A stretch of 64,000 nucleotides of DNA from positions 2,356,001-2,420,000 of the forward strand of contig NZ_CP010271.1 in the NCBI RefSeq assembly GCF_001456355.1, in the 5' to 3' direction. The position numbers and the translations under genes were made by a program. Below are positions 56,385 through 64,000 of the stretch, one piece after another; within the stretch, counting starts at the first letter, position 1, and each line of letters begins with the position of its first letter. The notes beneath the pieces were generated by a model. It searched no databases, was not told where the DNA came from, and saw only the letters and a program-made list of their open reading frames with translations. This DNA is from Mycobacteroides saopaulense. Its GTDB lineage: Bacteria > Actinomycetota > Actinomycetes > Mycobacteriales > Mycobacteriaceae.

Positions 56385-56417
56385 CGCCCCCGGTCCCGAG
56401 CGTCTGTCCCGGGGGCG
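56385..56417. terminator. Bidirectional terminator hairpin between convergent genes
   Basis: CGCCCCCGG (56385-56393) and CCGGGGGCG (56409-56417) are exact complements around a 15-nt loop, midway between two convergent stop codons (56371 and 56424). No U tract is present, as usual for mycobacterial hairpins. Confidence 0.65.
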
Positions 56418-56423
56418 GCGACG

Positions 56424-57092
56424 TCAGGCCCCGGGGGTGAGGAACTCCTGCTCCGGACGTCCGGTGGTGCCGTATCGCAACCGCATCTCCACCTCCGAAT
56501 TCCCCACCAGCGAGGCGAGATAGCGTTGCGCCGTCGCACGCGAGATCCCGACTGCCATCGCAACCTCGGCCGACGACATCGGCGAGGGTGATTCTCGAAT
56601 CGCCTGCAGCACAAGCCGTTTGGTCGGCGAAGAGACGGTGGCGGGGCGCGGGGCGCTCGCGACCGGCCGCACTGATTCCAGCGCGGCGTCTATCTCGGCC
56701 GTGCTGAGCTCATCGCCGGCGAGGATCTTCCGGTACCGCGCATACGCAGTCAGCCGAGACACCAGCGCGGCATTGGAAAACGGCTTCACCAGGTAGCTCA
56801 ACGCCCCGGCGATCAGAGCTTGCCGGATGGTTGCGCCCTCGGCCGCGGCGGACAAGATCATCGCGTCGCACCGTAATTCCCGTACGAACTCGACGCCGGA
56901 ACCGTCCGGAAGGTATATGTCGACCAATGCCAGATCGACAGCGGTCTTGGCCACCACATCCCGCGCCGCACCAACACTGTGGGCAGTCTCGACAACCGTG
57001 AAGCCCGGCACCGCGCCGACTATCCCCGCGTGCAAGTTGGCCACCCGAAAGTCGTCGTCGACGATCAGAATGCTGATATCCGGTTCGCTCAT
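56424..57092 (-). CDS. CitB/DcuR-type response regulator
   Basis: A 222-residue regulator. The receiver domain has Asp10/Asp11/Asp12 in VDDDFRV, phospho-acceptor Asp in LALVDIYLPDG (near residue 53), and Lys in SYLVKPFSN (near residue 101). The output domain is a helix-turn-helix of the CitB kind: TKRLVLQAIRESPSPMSSAEVAMAVGISRATAQRYLASL. It resembles regulators of carboxylate uptake. ATG 57092 is preceded by AAGGAG. It overlaps the kinase stop by 4 bp, so kinase and regulator are one operon. Confidence 0.9.
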   Translation of the reverse strand: MSEPDISILIVDDDFRVANLHAGIVGAVPGFTVVETAHSVGAARDVVAKTAVDLALVDIYLPDGSGVEFVRELRCDAMILSAAAEGATIRQALIAGALSYLVKPFSNAALVSRLTAYARYRKILAGDELSTAEIDAALESVRPVASAPRPATVSSPTKRLVLQAIRESPSPMSSAEVAMAVGISRATAQRYLASLVGNSEVEMRLRYGTTGRPEQEFLTPGA

Positions 57093-58771
57093 TCCGTCTC
57101 CTTTCCCGTGTGCTCCGACATGACCGCCGGCATCCGCGCCATGAACTCCGCGCCCGGCAGCTCCGCCGAGGAACCCGCCGGAGCCGACAACCACACGTCA
57201 CCACCCAACCCTCTGGCGATCTGACGGGACAGCGCCAGCCCCACGCCGCGGCCACCCGGCACCGCGGCAGCCTCTTTTGTCGAAACTCCCTCGGCGAAAA
57301 TGTCATCCGTCATCGATTCCGCGACGCCGTCACCGCTGTCGGCCACGGCGATGTGCAGCGTCGAGCCGTCCTGAACCACCTCCACCTCGACCCGCCGCCG
57401 GGGCTGCGAACCGGTCCGTGCCGCGTCGATCGCGTTGTCGATCAGATTGCCCAGCACCGTCGTGACGTCAACCGGATGCGTAAGAGTGCCCGATACCCAG
57501 GTGTTATCCCCCAGCGACAGCGTCACACCCGCCTCGCGAGCATTCGCGGTCTTCGCCGCGACAAAGGCCTGCAGGTAGGGATCACCCAGTGTCTCGATGT
57601 CCGGAAGCGCGGTACCCAGCGGGCCGGTGCCGAGCAGTTCGTCGAGGAAGGCCGCCGCCTCCCGTGTCCGGTGTGCGTGCACCAGGCCGCTCAACAAGTG
57701 CAAGCGATTCGCGAATTCATGTCGCTGGGCCCGCAACACAACGCTCATCGACTGCACCGCGTCCAGCTGGCGAGTCAGCGATTCCACATCCGTTCGATCC
57801 CGCACGGTGAGCACCGCTCCCAGTTCGCGGCCTTGCCTGGCCACGGGCCGTGCCGTCACCACGACCACGCGGTCATCCACCGTCGCCAGCACCGGAACCC
57901 CGGACTTTTCCCGAAGCACCGCCAGAATCCTTGGCGTCAAACCGATATCGCCAACCTGCCGGCCCGAGACGTCGCCCAGCCCCAGCAAGCGCGCAGCCTC
58001 GTCGTTGACGACGGTGGTCCGCCCTTCGACGTCGGTGGCCAACACCCCCTCCCCGATCCCGTGCAGGACAGCATCCTGTTCGCGCACCAATTCGGCCAAC
58101 TCGGCGGGCTCCAGATCGAGCGTGAGGCTGCGCCACCGACGGGCCAAGAGCACCGAACCCGCGATCCCGAACAAGAAGGCCGCCCCGGCGATCCAGCCCG
58201 CGATCCGCAGATCCGAGAACAGGCGGTCGCGCACCGCCAGCGTGGACACGCCGACACTGACCTCCCCCACCACGGTTGTCGAGCCAGGCTGCCGCACGGG
58301 AACTTTGGCGCGTACCGAATCGCCCAGCGTGCCGGTTTCCTCGATGACGACGTCGCGACCAGCCAGGGCGCCGGAGGGGTCGGTGCTCACCGGGTGGCCC
58401 AGACGTTCTTCAGTGGGATGAGCCAACCGAATGCCGTGCTCGTCGGTGATCACCACGAACAAGGCATCGTTACGCTCCTGCACCTCGGTCGCGATGCGCT
58501 GCAACTGCCCGTCCGAGAGTTCGGCGGTAAGAGCGGCGCCCGGGGTCGGCGTGCCCCGCGCGTATTCGGCTACCCGGTCCTGCACCTCGGGCATGGCCGC
58601 CACCGTGCCCGCAATCGCCAGGGCCCGCTGCCCGTACTCGGAGGAAAGCCGCCGATCGCCCACCACTGCCAGCACGGCAAATGCCAGGCCCAGCGCCAGA
58701 AAAACAACCGCAACCTGCAGGAGCAGCACCTGTGTGCGCAATCGCAGCACGGTGCGTCTCCCGGAACCCAT
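57089..58771 (-). CDS. CitA/DcuS-type sensor histidine kinase
   Basis: A 560-residue kinase from ATG 58771. Membrane helix 1 is at about residues 10-35 and helix 2 at about 186-206, with an extracytoplasmic PAS-like (PDC) sensor domain between. A cytoplasmic PAS domain (about 225-320) follows. The SpoOB-like dimerisation helix contains the phospho-acceptor His in RAQRHEFANRLHLLSGL. The ATP domain carries NLIDNAIDAA, ADSGDGV and GVGLALSRQIA. Relatives sense citrate, fumarate or other small carboxylates. A TTG at 58810 gives a longer reading, but a TACGCT box 7 nt before ATG 58771 suggests a leaderless start there. Confidence 0.9.
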   Translation of the reverse strand: MGSGRRTVLRLRTQVLLLQVAVVFLALGLAFAVLAVVGDRRLSSEYGQRALAIAGTVAAMPEVQDRVAEYARGTPTPGAALTAELSDGQLQRIATEVQERNDALFVVITDEHGIRLAHPTEERLGHPVSTDPSGALAGRDVVIEETGTLGDSVRAKVPVRQPGSTTVVGEVSVGVSTLAVRDRLFSDLRIAGWIAGAAFLFGIAGSVLLARRWRSLTLDLEPAELAELVREQDAVLHGIGEGVLATDVEGRTTVVNDEAARLLGLGDVSGRQVGDIGLTPRILAVLREKSGVPVLATVDDRVVVVTARPVARQGRELGAVLTVRDRTDVESLTRQLDAVQSMSVVLRAQRHEFANRLHLLSGLVHAHRTREAAAFLDELLGTGPLGTALPDIETLGDPYLQAFVAAKTANAREAGVTLSLGDNTWVSGTLTHPVDVTTVLGNLIDNAIDAARTGSQPRRRVEVEVVQDGSTLHIAVADSGDGVAESMTDDIFAEGVSTKEAAAVPGGRGVGLALSRQIARGLGGDVWLSAPAGSSAELPGAEFMARMPAVMSEHTGKETE

Positions 58772-58778
58772 GGGCCAG

Positions 58779-58784
58779 AGCGTA
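58779..58784 (-). promoter_or_regulatory. -10 box of the histidine kinase operon, leaderless arrangement
   Basis: TACGCT on the minus strand, 7 nt, then ATG 58771. TTGCGC lies 20 nt further upstream as a possible -35. It falls in the 142-bp gap shared with the divergent ABC importer. Confidence 0.5.
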
Positions 58785-58913
58785 GGCAGGCCCGTGCGCA
58801 GAATGCGCAAAACTGAGGAAATCGGCGTTTTGCGCGACTAGTGCGCACAAGCAGAGAACTGTGACGGCCACCACCTATCTTCGGTCTCCAGCGGCAACCG
58901 AAGGAGACCTGCA

Positions 58914-59723
58914 ATGACGCATCCACTCATCGAACTTCGGGGGGCAACCAAACGGTTCCCCTCGAACAGGGGCGACGGCATCCATACCGCCGTTCGGGAT
59001 CTGGACATCGACATCAACACCGGGGAGTTCGTCGCGGTGGTCGGCCCGACCGGATGCGGCAAGTCCACCACCTTGTCCTTGGTGTCCGGGCTGGAACCAC
59101 CCTCGGCCGGGCGTGTGCTGGTTCGCGGCAAGGAGGTGTCCGGCATCCCGCCAGGCATCGGCTACATGTTCCAACAGGACGCGGTGCTGCCCTGGAAGAG
59201 CGTTATCGACAACGTCGCTCTCGGCCCGATCTATCGCGGCGCCAGCAGGGACGAGGCCCGCGCGAAGGCTTCGGGCTGGGTGCGCACCGTCGGCCTCGCC
59301 GGGTTCGAGAAGTACTACCCGCATCAGCTCTCCGGCGGTATGCGCAAGCGCGTGGCACTCGCGCAGACGCTCGTCAACGAACCCGAGATCCTGCTCATGG
59401 ACGAACCGTTCAGCGCCCTCGACGTGCAAACCCGCCAGCTCATGCAGGACGAACTGCTCCGGGTGTGGTCCGGTACCGGTGCTGCGGTCATATTCGTGAC
59501 CCACGACCTCGAAGAGGCGATCGTGTTGGCAGATCGCGTTGTGGTGATGACCGCCAGCCCGGCCACGGTGTGCGGGGACTTCCCGGTCACCCTGCCACGC
59601 CCCCGCGATGTCGAGGAGGTACGGCTCACCGACGAATTCCGCAGCATTTACCGCGAGATCTGGGAAACACTGCGCGATCAGGTCGAGGCAGCCCGCGCGA
59701 AGGGAGAGTCCCGTGTCGCGTGA
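58914..59723 (+). CDS. NitT/TauT-family ABC transporter ATP-binding protein
   Basis: A 269-residue ATPase of the nitrate/sulfonate/taurine type. Walker A GPTGCGKST is at about residues 45-53, Q-loop Gln in MFQQDAVLPW near 86, signature LSGGMRKR near 140, Walker B ILLMDEPFSALD and the H-loop His in VTHD. GAAGGAG lies 7 to 8 nt upstream of ATG 58914. It overlaps the permease gene by 11 bp. It energises uptake of an organic anion or small metabolite. Confidence 0.9.
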   Translation: MTHPLIELRGATKRFPSNRGDGIHTAVRDLDIDINTGEFVAVVGPTGCGKSTTLSLVSGLEPPSAGRVLVRGKEVSGIPPGIGYMFQQDAVLPWKSVIDNVALGPIYRGASRDEARAKASGWVRTVGLAGFEKYYPHQLSGGMRKRVALAQTLVNEPEILLMDEPFSALDVQTRQLMQDELLRVWSGTGAAVIFVTHDLEEAIVLADRVVVMTASPATVCGDFPVTLPRPRDVEEVRLTDEFRSIYREIWETLRDQVEAARAKGESRVA

Positions 59724-60588
59724 CCTGTTGATTCAGCCCATTGCGCCCGTCGCCGAAACTGACGAGGAAATCTTGCTGCGTGCACGTAAGAGCAAGCGCC
59801 GCAACATGACCCGGATCTGGGGCCTGCGAACCCTCCTCGTCGTACTATGGCTGGTCTCGTGGGAATTCGCGGCCACGGTGTGGCTGGACCCGTTCTTTTA
59901 TTCGAAGCCGTCCCTGATCTGGGCGAGATTGGTGGAGTGGTTCACCATCGGAACCCAATTCGGATCGATATGGCTGCAGATCTTCACGACGGTCGAAGAG
60001 GCCGTGCTGGGCTTCTTGATCGGTACCGTCGCCGGCGTGACATTGGGTGTGCTGCTCGGCCGCAGCCGCTACTGGTCCGAAGTGCTGGCGCCGTTCATCA
60101 AGGCGCTCAACGCAGTTCCGCGCATCGTGCTGGCTTCGCTGTTCATCATCTGGTTCGGATTAGGACTCAGCTCGAAGGTCGCCACTGTGGTGGTCCTTGT
60201 CTTCTTCGCGGTGTTCTTCAACGCGTTCACCGGGGCACGTGAGGTCGATGGCAACGTGATCAACAATGCCCGGATTCTCGGCGCCAGCCCGACCCGCATT
60301 CTGACCTCGATAGTGCTGCCCAGCGCGACAAGCTGGATTCTTTCGAGTCTGCACACCGCATTCGGCTTCGCCCTCATCGGCGCGGTCGTCGGCGAATACG
60401 CGGGCGCGAGCAAGGGCCTGGGCCTGCTGATCAGCAATGCGCAGGGCACTTTCGACTCCGCGGGCATCTATGCCGGCATGATCATCATCACGGTCGTCGC
60501 ACTGCTCGCCGAGTGGCTGATCGGTATCGCCGAATCCCGATTGCTCACATGGCGCCCCTCACAGTCGAACTCAGGTCATGGGGTATGA
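59713..60588 (+). CDS. NitT/TauT-family ABC transporter permease
   Basis: A 291-residue membrane protein with about six helices. The binding-protein-dependent transport signature is in ARILGASPTRILTSIVLPSA (about residues 187-206). It also has LGRSRYWSEVLAPFIKALNAVP in the middle. GTG 59713 is preceded by GGGAGA. The N-terminal 35 residues are cytoplasmic and charged. It overlaps the ATPase by 11 bp and the binding protein by 4 bp. Confidence 0.9.
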   Translation: MSRDLLIQPIAPVAETDEEILLRARKSKRRNMTRIWGLRTLLVVLWLVSWEFAATVWLDPFFYSKPSLIWARLVEWFTIGTQFGSIWLQIFTTVEEAVLGFLIGTVAGVTLGVLLGRSRYWSEVLAPFIKALNAVPRIVLASLFIIWFGLGLSSKVATVVVLVFFAVFFNAFTGAREVDGNVINNARILGASPTRILTSIVLPSATSWILSSLHTAFGFALIGAVVGEYAGASKGLGLLISNAQGTFDSAGIYAGMIIITVVALLAEWLIGIAESRLLTWRPSQSNSGHGV

Positions 60589-61625
60589 CGATGAGAAAGT
60601 TCGCACTCACGCTGGTTCTTGTCGCCGCGATGCTTCTCGGTGCGGGGTGCCGCGATTCGCGGCACATCCCGATGGCCAACGGCAGACCGCAGGTCACCAT
60701 CATGGTGGGCGGGCTGGAGAAGATCATCTACCTGCCGGCGATGCTCACTCAGCAGCTTGGCCACTTCACGAACAACGACATCGACGTCACGCTGCTCAGC
60801 GAGCAGTCCGGCGCCACCGCGGAGACCGCCCTGCTGACGGGTGACGTGCAGGCAGTCGTCGGGTTCTACGACCACACCATCGACCTGCAGGCCAAGGAGC
60901 AGTGCATCACCTCCGTTGTTCAGATGGCAGACGTGCCGGGCGAGGTAGAGCTGGTGTCCGCCAGAGACGCCGCCACCGTCACCTCCCCCACCGATTTCCG
61001 CGGTACGAATCTCGGGGTCACCTCCCTGGGGTCGTCCACCGACTTCCTCACCCAAGCCCTGGCCGGCCAGGCCGGACTGACCACGGCGGACTACAACAGG
61101 GTGAAGGTCGGTGCCGGCCAGACATTCATCGCCGGGATGAATCACGGCGGCATCGACGCCGGTATGACCACCGATCCGACGGTGGCGCAGATGGTGAACG
61201 CCGGCCAGGCCAAGGTGCTGGTCGACCTGCGCACCGAATCCGGCACACGCCGGGCACTCGGCGGGCTGTACCCCTCAAGCTCTCTCTACATGCGCTGCGA
61301 CACGGTGAAAACGCATCCCGAGATCGTGCAGAAGCTGGTGACCTCGTTCGTCCAAACACTTCGCTGGATCAAACAACATTCACCGGCACAGATCGCGGAC
61401 AAGATGCCGCCGCAGTACGCGGGCGGAAACAGGGACCTGTATCTACAGTCCATCGCCGACTCCATCGGCATGTTCAACGGTGACGGGATCATGAAAACCG
61501 AAGGCGCCCAGAATGCACTGCGGATCCTGGGTACATACTCCAAGAACGTGGCGCCCGTGAAGGAGCGGATCGATATCGCCGCGACGTACACGACAGAGTT
61601 CGCGCGAGCGGCGCCGCGCGACTAG
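60585..61625 (+). CDS. NitT/TauT-family ABC transporter substrate-binding lipoprotein
   Basis: A 346-residue solute-binding protein. The lipobox LLGAGC is at about residues 17-22 after a basic start (MTMRKF), so it is lipid-anchored. The fold is the SsuA/ThiY type: VTIMVGGLEKIIYLPAML, SATAETALLTGDVQAVVGFYDH, RGTNLGVTSLGSSTDFL. ATG 60585 overlaps the permease stop; ATG 60591 is also usable. The ligand is unknown: nitrate, sulfonates, pyrimidine precursors and aromatic acids all occur in this family. The adjacent CitA-type kinase may sense the same compound. Confidence 0.9.
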   Translation: MTMRKFALTLVLVAAMLLGAGCRDSRHIPMANGRPQVTIMVGGLEKIIYLPAMLTQQLGHFTNNDIDVTLLSEQSGATAETALLTGDVQAVVGFYDHTIDLQAKEQCITSVVQMADVPGEVELVSARDAATVTSPTDFRGTNLGVTSLGSSTDFLTQALAGQAGLTTADYNRVKVGAGQTFIAGMNHGGIDAGMTTDPTVAQMVNAGQAKVLVDLRTESGTRRALGGLYPSSSLYMRCDTVKTHPEIVQKLVTSFVQTLRWIKQHSPAQIADKMPPQYAGGNRDLYLQSIADSIGMFNGDGIMKTEGAQNALRILGTYSKNVAPVKERIDIAATYTTEFARAAPRD

Positions 61626-61628
61626 GCG

Positions 61629-62495
61629 CTACATATCCAAACCGATGTCGAGCACCCGAGCGGAGTGTGTCAACGCACCCACCGCAAGGTAGTCGACGCC
61701 CGTCTTGGCATATGCGGCAGCGGTTTCCAGTGACAACCCACCGGAAGACTCGAGCTTGAGCTGCGGAGCACGAGCGTCGCGCCGCTGCGCCGCCACCTGG
61801 GTCTGCCACACCGGGAAGTTGTCCAGCAGTACGAGCTCGGCGCCCTCGGCCATGACCTCGTCGAGTTGCTCGAGCGAGTCGACCTCGACCTCGCACTCGA
61901 TGTCCGGTGCCACCGCGCGTACCGCGCGCAGCGCGGCCACCACCGAACCGGCGGCCACCACGTGGTTGTCTTTGATCAGTGCCGCATCTCCGAGGCCGAG
62001 GCGGTGGTTGACGCCGCCGCCGGCGCGAACTGCGTATTTCTGCAGGAGTCGCAGCCCCGGAAGGGTTTTGCGAGTGTCTCGGATCTGCGCCTTGGTGCCG
62101 TCCACCGCGTCCACCCAGGCCGCGGTGGTGGTGGCGATACCCGAGAGATGACATACCAGATTGAGCATGGTGCGCTCGGCGGTCAGCAGATCGCGGGTGG
62201 GCGCGGACACGGTGAGCAGCGGCGCACCGGTACCAACTCGAGTGCCGTCTGCCAGACGATTCTCGACTCGATAGTTCCCCGGGCCCACGACCTCGTCCAG
62301 CACGATGAGGGCGATATCGACCCCGGCGACCACTCCACCGGCACGGGTCACCATCGAGGCGGTGCATTCGGCGTCGGCCGGCACGGTCGCCTGGCTCGTG
62401 ACATCCGGGCCGTACCGCAGATCCTCGGCAAGAGCGCGCTGCACCACCGAACGTGCCTCGGCGAGTTCAGATTCCGTCAGAGTTTCGGTCAACAT
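61629..62495 (-). CDS. nadC: Nicotinate-nucleotide pyrophosphorylase (quinolinate phosphoribosyltransferase)
   Basis: A 288-residue enzyme of de novo NAD synthesis converting quinolinate and PRPP to nicotinate mononucleotide. It has AERTMLNLVCHLSGIAT (about 107-123), RDTRKTLPGLRLLQKYAVRAGG (138-159), HRLGLGDAALIKDNH and VEVDSLEQL, with phosphate loop ESSGGLS near residue 250. ATG 62495 overlaps the nadB stop by 7 bp. The order nadB then nadC is as in M. tuberculosis. Confidence 0.96.
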   Translation of the reverse strand: MLTETLTESELAEARSVVQRALAEDLRYGPDVTSQATVPADAECTASMVTRAGGVVAGVDIALIVLDEVVGPGNYRVENRLADGTRVGTGAPLLTVSAPTRDLLTAERTMLNLVCHLSGIATTTAAWVDAVDGTKAQIRDTRKTLPGLRLLQKYAVRAGGGVNHRLGLGDAALIKDNHVVAAGSVVAALRAVRAVAPDIECEVEVDSLEQLDEVMAEGAELVLLDNFPVWQTQVAAQRRDARAPQLKLESSGGLSLETAAAYAKTGVDYLAVGALTHSARVLDIGLDM

Positions 62496-64000
62496 GGCAC
62501 TCCCGACGGTAGCGCAACCTCGCATCCACCGGCGGCGCGGCGCACCGGAAGACTCACGGCAAACTGCGGATCGGTCACCGGCCAGTCCGCGCGGGCATGA
62601 CACCCGCGAGACTCCGTGCGTGCCGAGGCTGCGGCAACAACCGCGGCAGCGGTAAGGGTGAGCGCGGCGTCTTCCACCTCCTGTGGCGTGGAGGCTGGTG
62701 CCACACGGCCCGAACACAGCTCGGCATCGAGCATTCCGAGTCCCTCGGCGTCGCGGAGCACCGACGCCCATTGGGTCATTGCCGTCTGCAACCGCCGCCG
62801 ACTCAGACGCGGTTGCGCGCGATCGCGGTCCTCGATGACGGTAGACCGGCCGGCCACCGCTGCGGCGGACTCCCCCGCACGCCTGCCCACCACGAGACCT
62901 TCCAACAAACTGTTGGAAGCCAACCGATTCGCTCCGTGCATGCCGGTACGTGCGACCTCTCCGGCCGCGAACAGTCCGGCCACCGCGGTCTGCCCGGAGG
63001 TATCGGTGACAACGCCACCACAGCTGTAATGGGCGCCCGGCACCACCGGAATGAGCTGGACCGCGGGATCGATTCCGGCCGTCGCACACGCGGCAGTGAT
63101 GGTCGGGAATCGACCCGCGAAGTTCTCGATGCCGCGTGCGTCCAGGTACACGCAGTCGTCCCCGGTATCGCGCAGCCTGCGGGCGATGGCGCCGGCCACG
63201 ACATCGCGCGGTGCCAGGTCACCGAGCGGATGCACGCCACCGGTCACCGAATCTCCCCGAGCATCGACGAGGATGGCCCCCTCGCCGCGGACCGCCTCGC
63301 TGATGAGCGGCCGGCATCCGGTGGCTTGCGGGGTGTGCAGCATCGTCGGGTGGAACTGGATGAACTCGATATCGGCCACGGGTACACCGGCACGCAATCC
63401 CAGCGCGATCCCGTCTCCGGTGGACCCCTCGGGATTGGTGGTGGCCGAATACAGATGCCCCAGGCCGCCGGTGGCCAGCACCACGGCACCCGTTCTGATC
63501 ACCCCCAGGCCATCGCAGTTCCCGACGAGAACACCGCCGACTCCATCGGTTCCGGTCAGGATGTCGTAGACCACGTGGCTGCGCCGGATGTCCAACATCG
63601 CCGCAGCATGATCGAGGGCGCGCTGCACTTCCGCGCCGGTCGCATCACCGCCTGCATGGATGATGCGGCAGGTGCTGTGCCCACCCTCACGCGTCAATGC
63701 CCACTGCCCGGAGCGTGTTTCATCGAATCGTGCGCCGTCTGCCACCAGATCGCGTACCGCGCGATAACCGTCGGACACGATTGAGCGCACCGCTTCGGCG
63801 TCGCACAGACCGGCCCCCGCCGCCAGCGTGTCCCGGACGTGCGCCTCCACGGAATCCTCCGTATCCGGCAACACCACCGCGATACCGCCCTGCGCGAAGT
63901 GCGTGGCAGTCGCACCTATCTTGCTGAGCACCACGACCCTTCGGCCACGTCTGTGTGCAGCTAGCGCGGCCGCCAGACCGGCGACACCCGCGCCGACGAC
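62489..64000 (-). CDS. nadB: L-aspartate oxidase, 5' end cut by window
   Basis: A flavoprotein oxidising L-aspartate to iminoaspartate for quinolinate synthesis. The frame runs to the window edge, so only the first residues are missing. Visible parts are the FAD dinucleotide motif VVGAGVAGLAAALA at the cut end, ATHFAQGGIAVVLP, TREGGHSTCRIIHAGGDATG, GRFPTITAACATAGIDP and the catalytic HYSCGGVVTDTSGQT with GLFAAGEVARTGMHGANRLASNSLLEGLV. It overlaps nadC by 7 bp and presumably follows nadA outside the window. Confidence 0.95.
   Translation of the reverse strand, partial: VVGAGVAGLAAALAAHRRGRRVVVLSKIGATATHFAQGGIAVVLPDTEDSVEAHVRDTLAAGAGLCDAEAVRSIVSDGYRAVRDLVADGARFDETRSGQWALTREGGHSTCRIIHAGGDATGAEVQRALDHAAAMLDIRRSHVVYDILTGTDGVGGVLVGNCDGLGVIRTGAVVLATGGLGHLYSATTNPEGSTGDGIALGLRAGVPVADIEFIQFHPTMLHTPQATGCRPLISEAVRGEGAILVDARGDSVTGGVHPLGDLAPRDVVAGAIARRLRDTGDDCVYLDARGIENFAGRFPTITAACATAGIDPAVQLIPVVPGAHYSCGGVVTDTSGQTAVAGLFAAGEVARTGMHGANRLASNSLLEGLVVGRRAGESAAAVAGRSTVIEDRDRAQPRLSRRRLQTAMTQWASVLRDAEGLGMLDAELCSGRVAPASTPQEVEDAALTLTAAAVVAAASARTESRGCHARADWPVTDPQFAVSLPVRRAAGGCEVALPSGVPC

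Noticed and set aside
57110..58816. 568-codon plus-strand frame opposite the histidine kinase
   Set aside because: Shadow frame without domains, created by third-position GC bias.

Overview
The window comes from a high-GC actinobacterium and is almost certainly mycobacterial. The markers are an MmpS/MmpL pair, a PdtaR-type ANTAR response regulator, a Ddn-like F420 protein, a histidine operon containing an inositol-phosphatase-like hisN, and a backbone order nadBC - his - bcp - trp - lgt - pyk - tesB - cyd - pdtaR. From memory this order matches Mycobacterium tuberculosis H37Rv (about Rv1595 to Rv1626), inverted. The liv operon and the large glycan locus are not part of that stretch in M. tuberculosis as I recall it. 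A rapid grower of the Mycobacteroides abscessus/chelonae type would fit, but the species is inference.

Layout. 1-4666 (minus): a branched-chain amino-acid type ABC importer, livK-H-M-G-F, cut by the window edge. 4764-7248: pdtaR, an unusual tRNA with a Leu(CAA) anticodon, and three small genes (a lipoprotein, a secreted Cys-repeat protein, an NTF2-like protein). 7322-24996: a 15-gene accessory block that reads as a Wzx/Wzy-type surface glycan locus. It has a nucleotide-sugar module (C-methyltransferase, cytidylyltransferase, PIG-L deacetylase, SDR epimerase, RmlC-like epimerase, degenerate second methyltransferase), a membrane-anchored GH6 enzyme, five glycosyltransferase genes (one a GT2-GT4 fusion, one of WecG/TagA type), a flippase, a Wzz-like protein, a Wzy-like polymerase/ligase and a class III aminotransferase. 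25126-31422: cydABDC (cytochrome bd oxidase and its ABC exporter) followed by a small membrane protein.

31419-44160 (minus): an NCS1 permease, an LPG-synthase-like membrane protein, a small PLDc_N protein, tesB, pyk, an SMR transporter behind a probable guanidine-II riboswitch, a TM2 protein, lgt, and the trp genes A-B-C-(membrane protein)-E. 44228-48354: a MarR regulator divergent from mmpS-mmpL, with palindromes and promoters between them. 48543-49440: a HIT protein and a bcp peroxiredoxin. 49414-55840 (minus): hisI-F-N-A-H-B-C-D, nearly every junction overlapping. 55967-56371: a Ddn-like protein. 56424-61625: a CitA/DcuS-type two-component system divergent from a NitT/TauT-like ABC importer. 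61629-64000 (minus): nadC and partial nadB.

Many genes overlap by 4 bp (ATGA, GTGA or TTGA), which implies tightly coupled operons. Several operon-leading genes have a TANNNT box 6 to 9 nt upstream of the start codon, the arrangement of leaderless mycobacterial transcripts. The most interesting items are the glycan locus, the probable guanidine-II riboswitch, the class-I-shaped Leu(CAA) tRNA, a tesB with a probable ATC start, and the mmpS control region with an upstream ORF coupled to mmpS.
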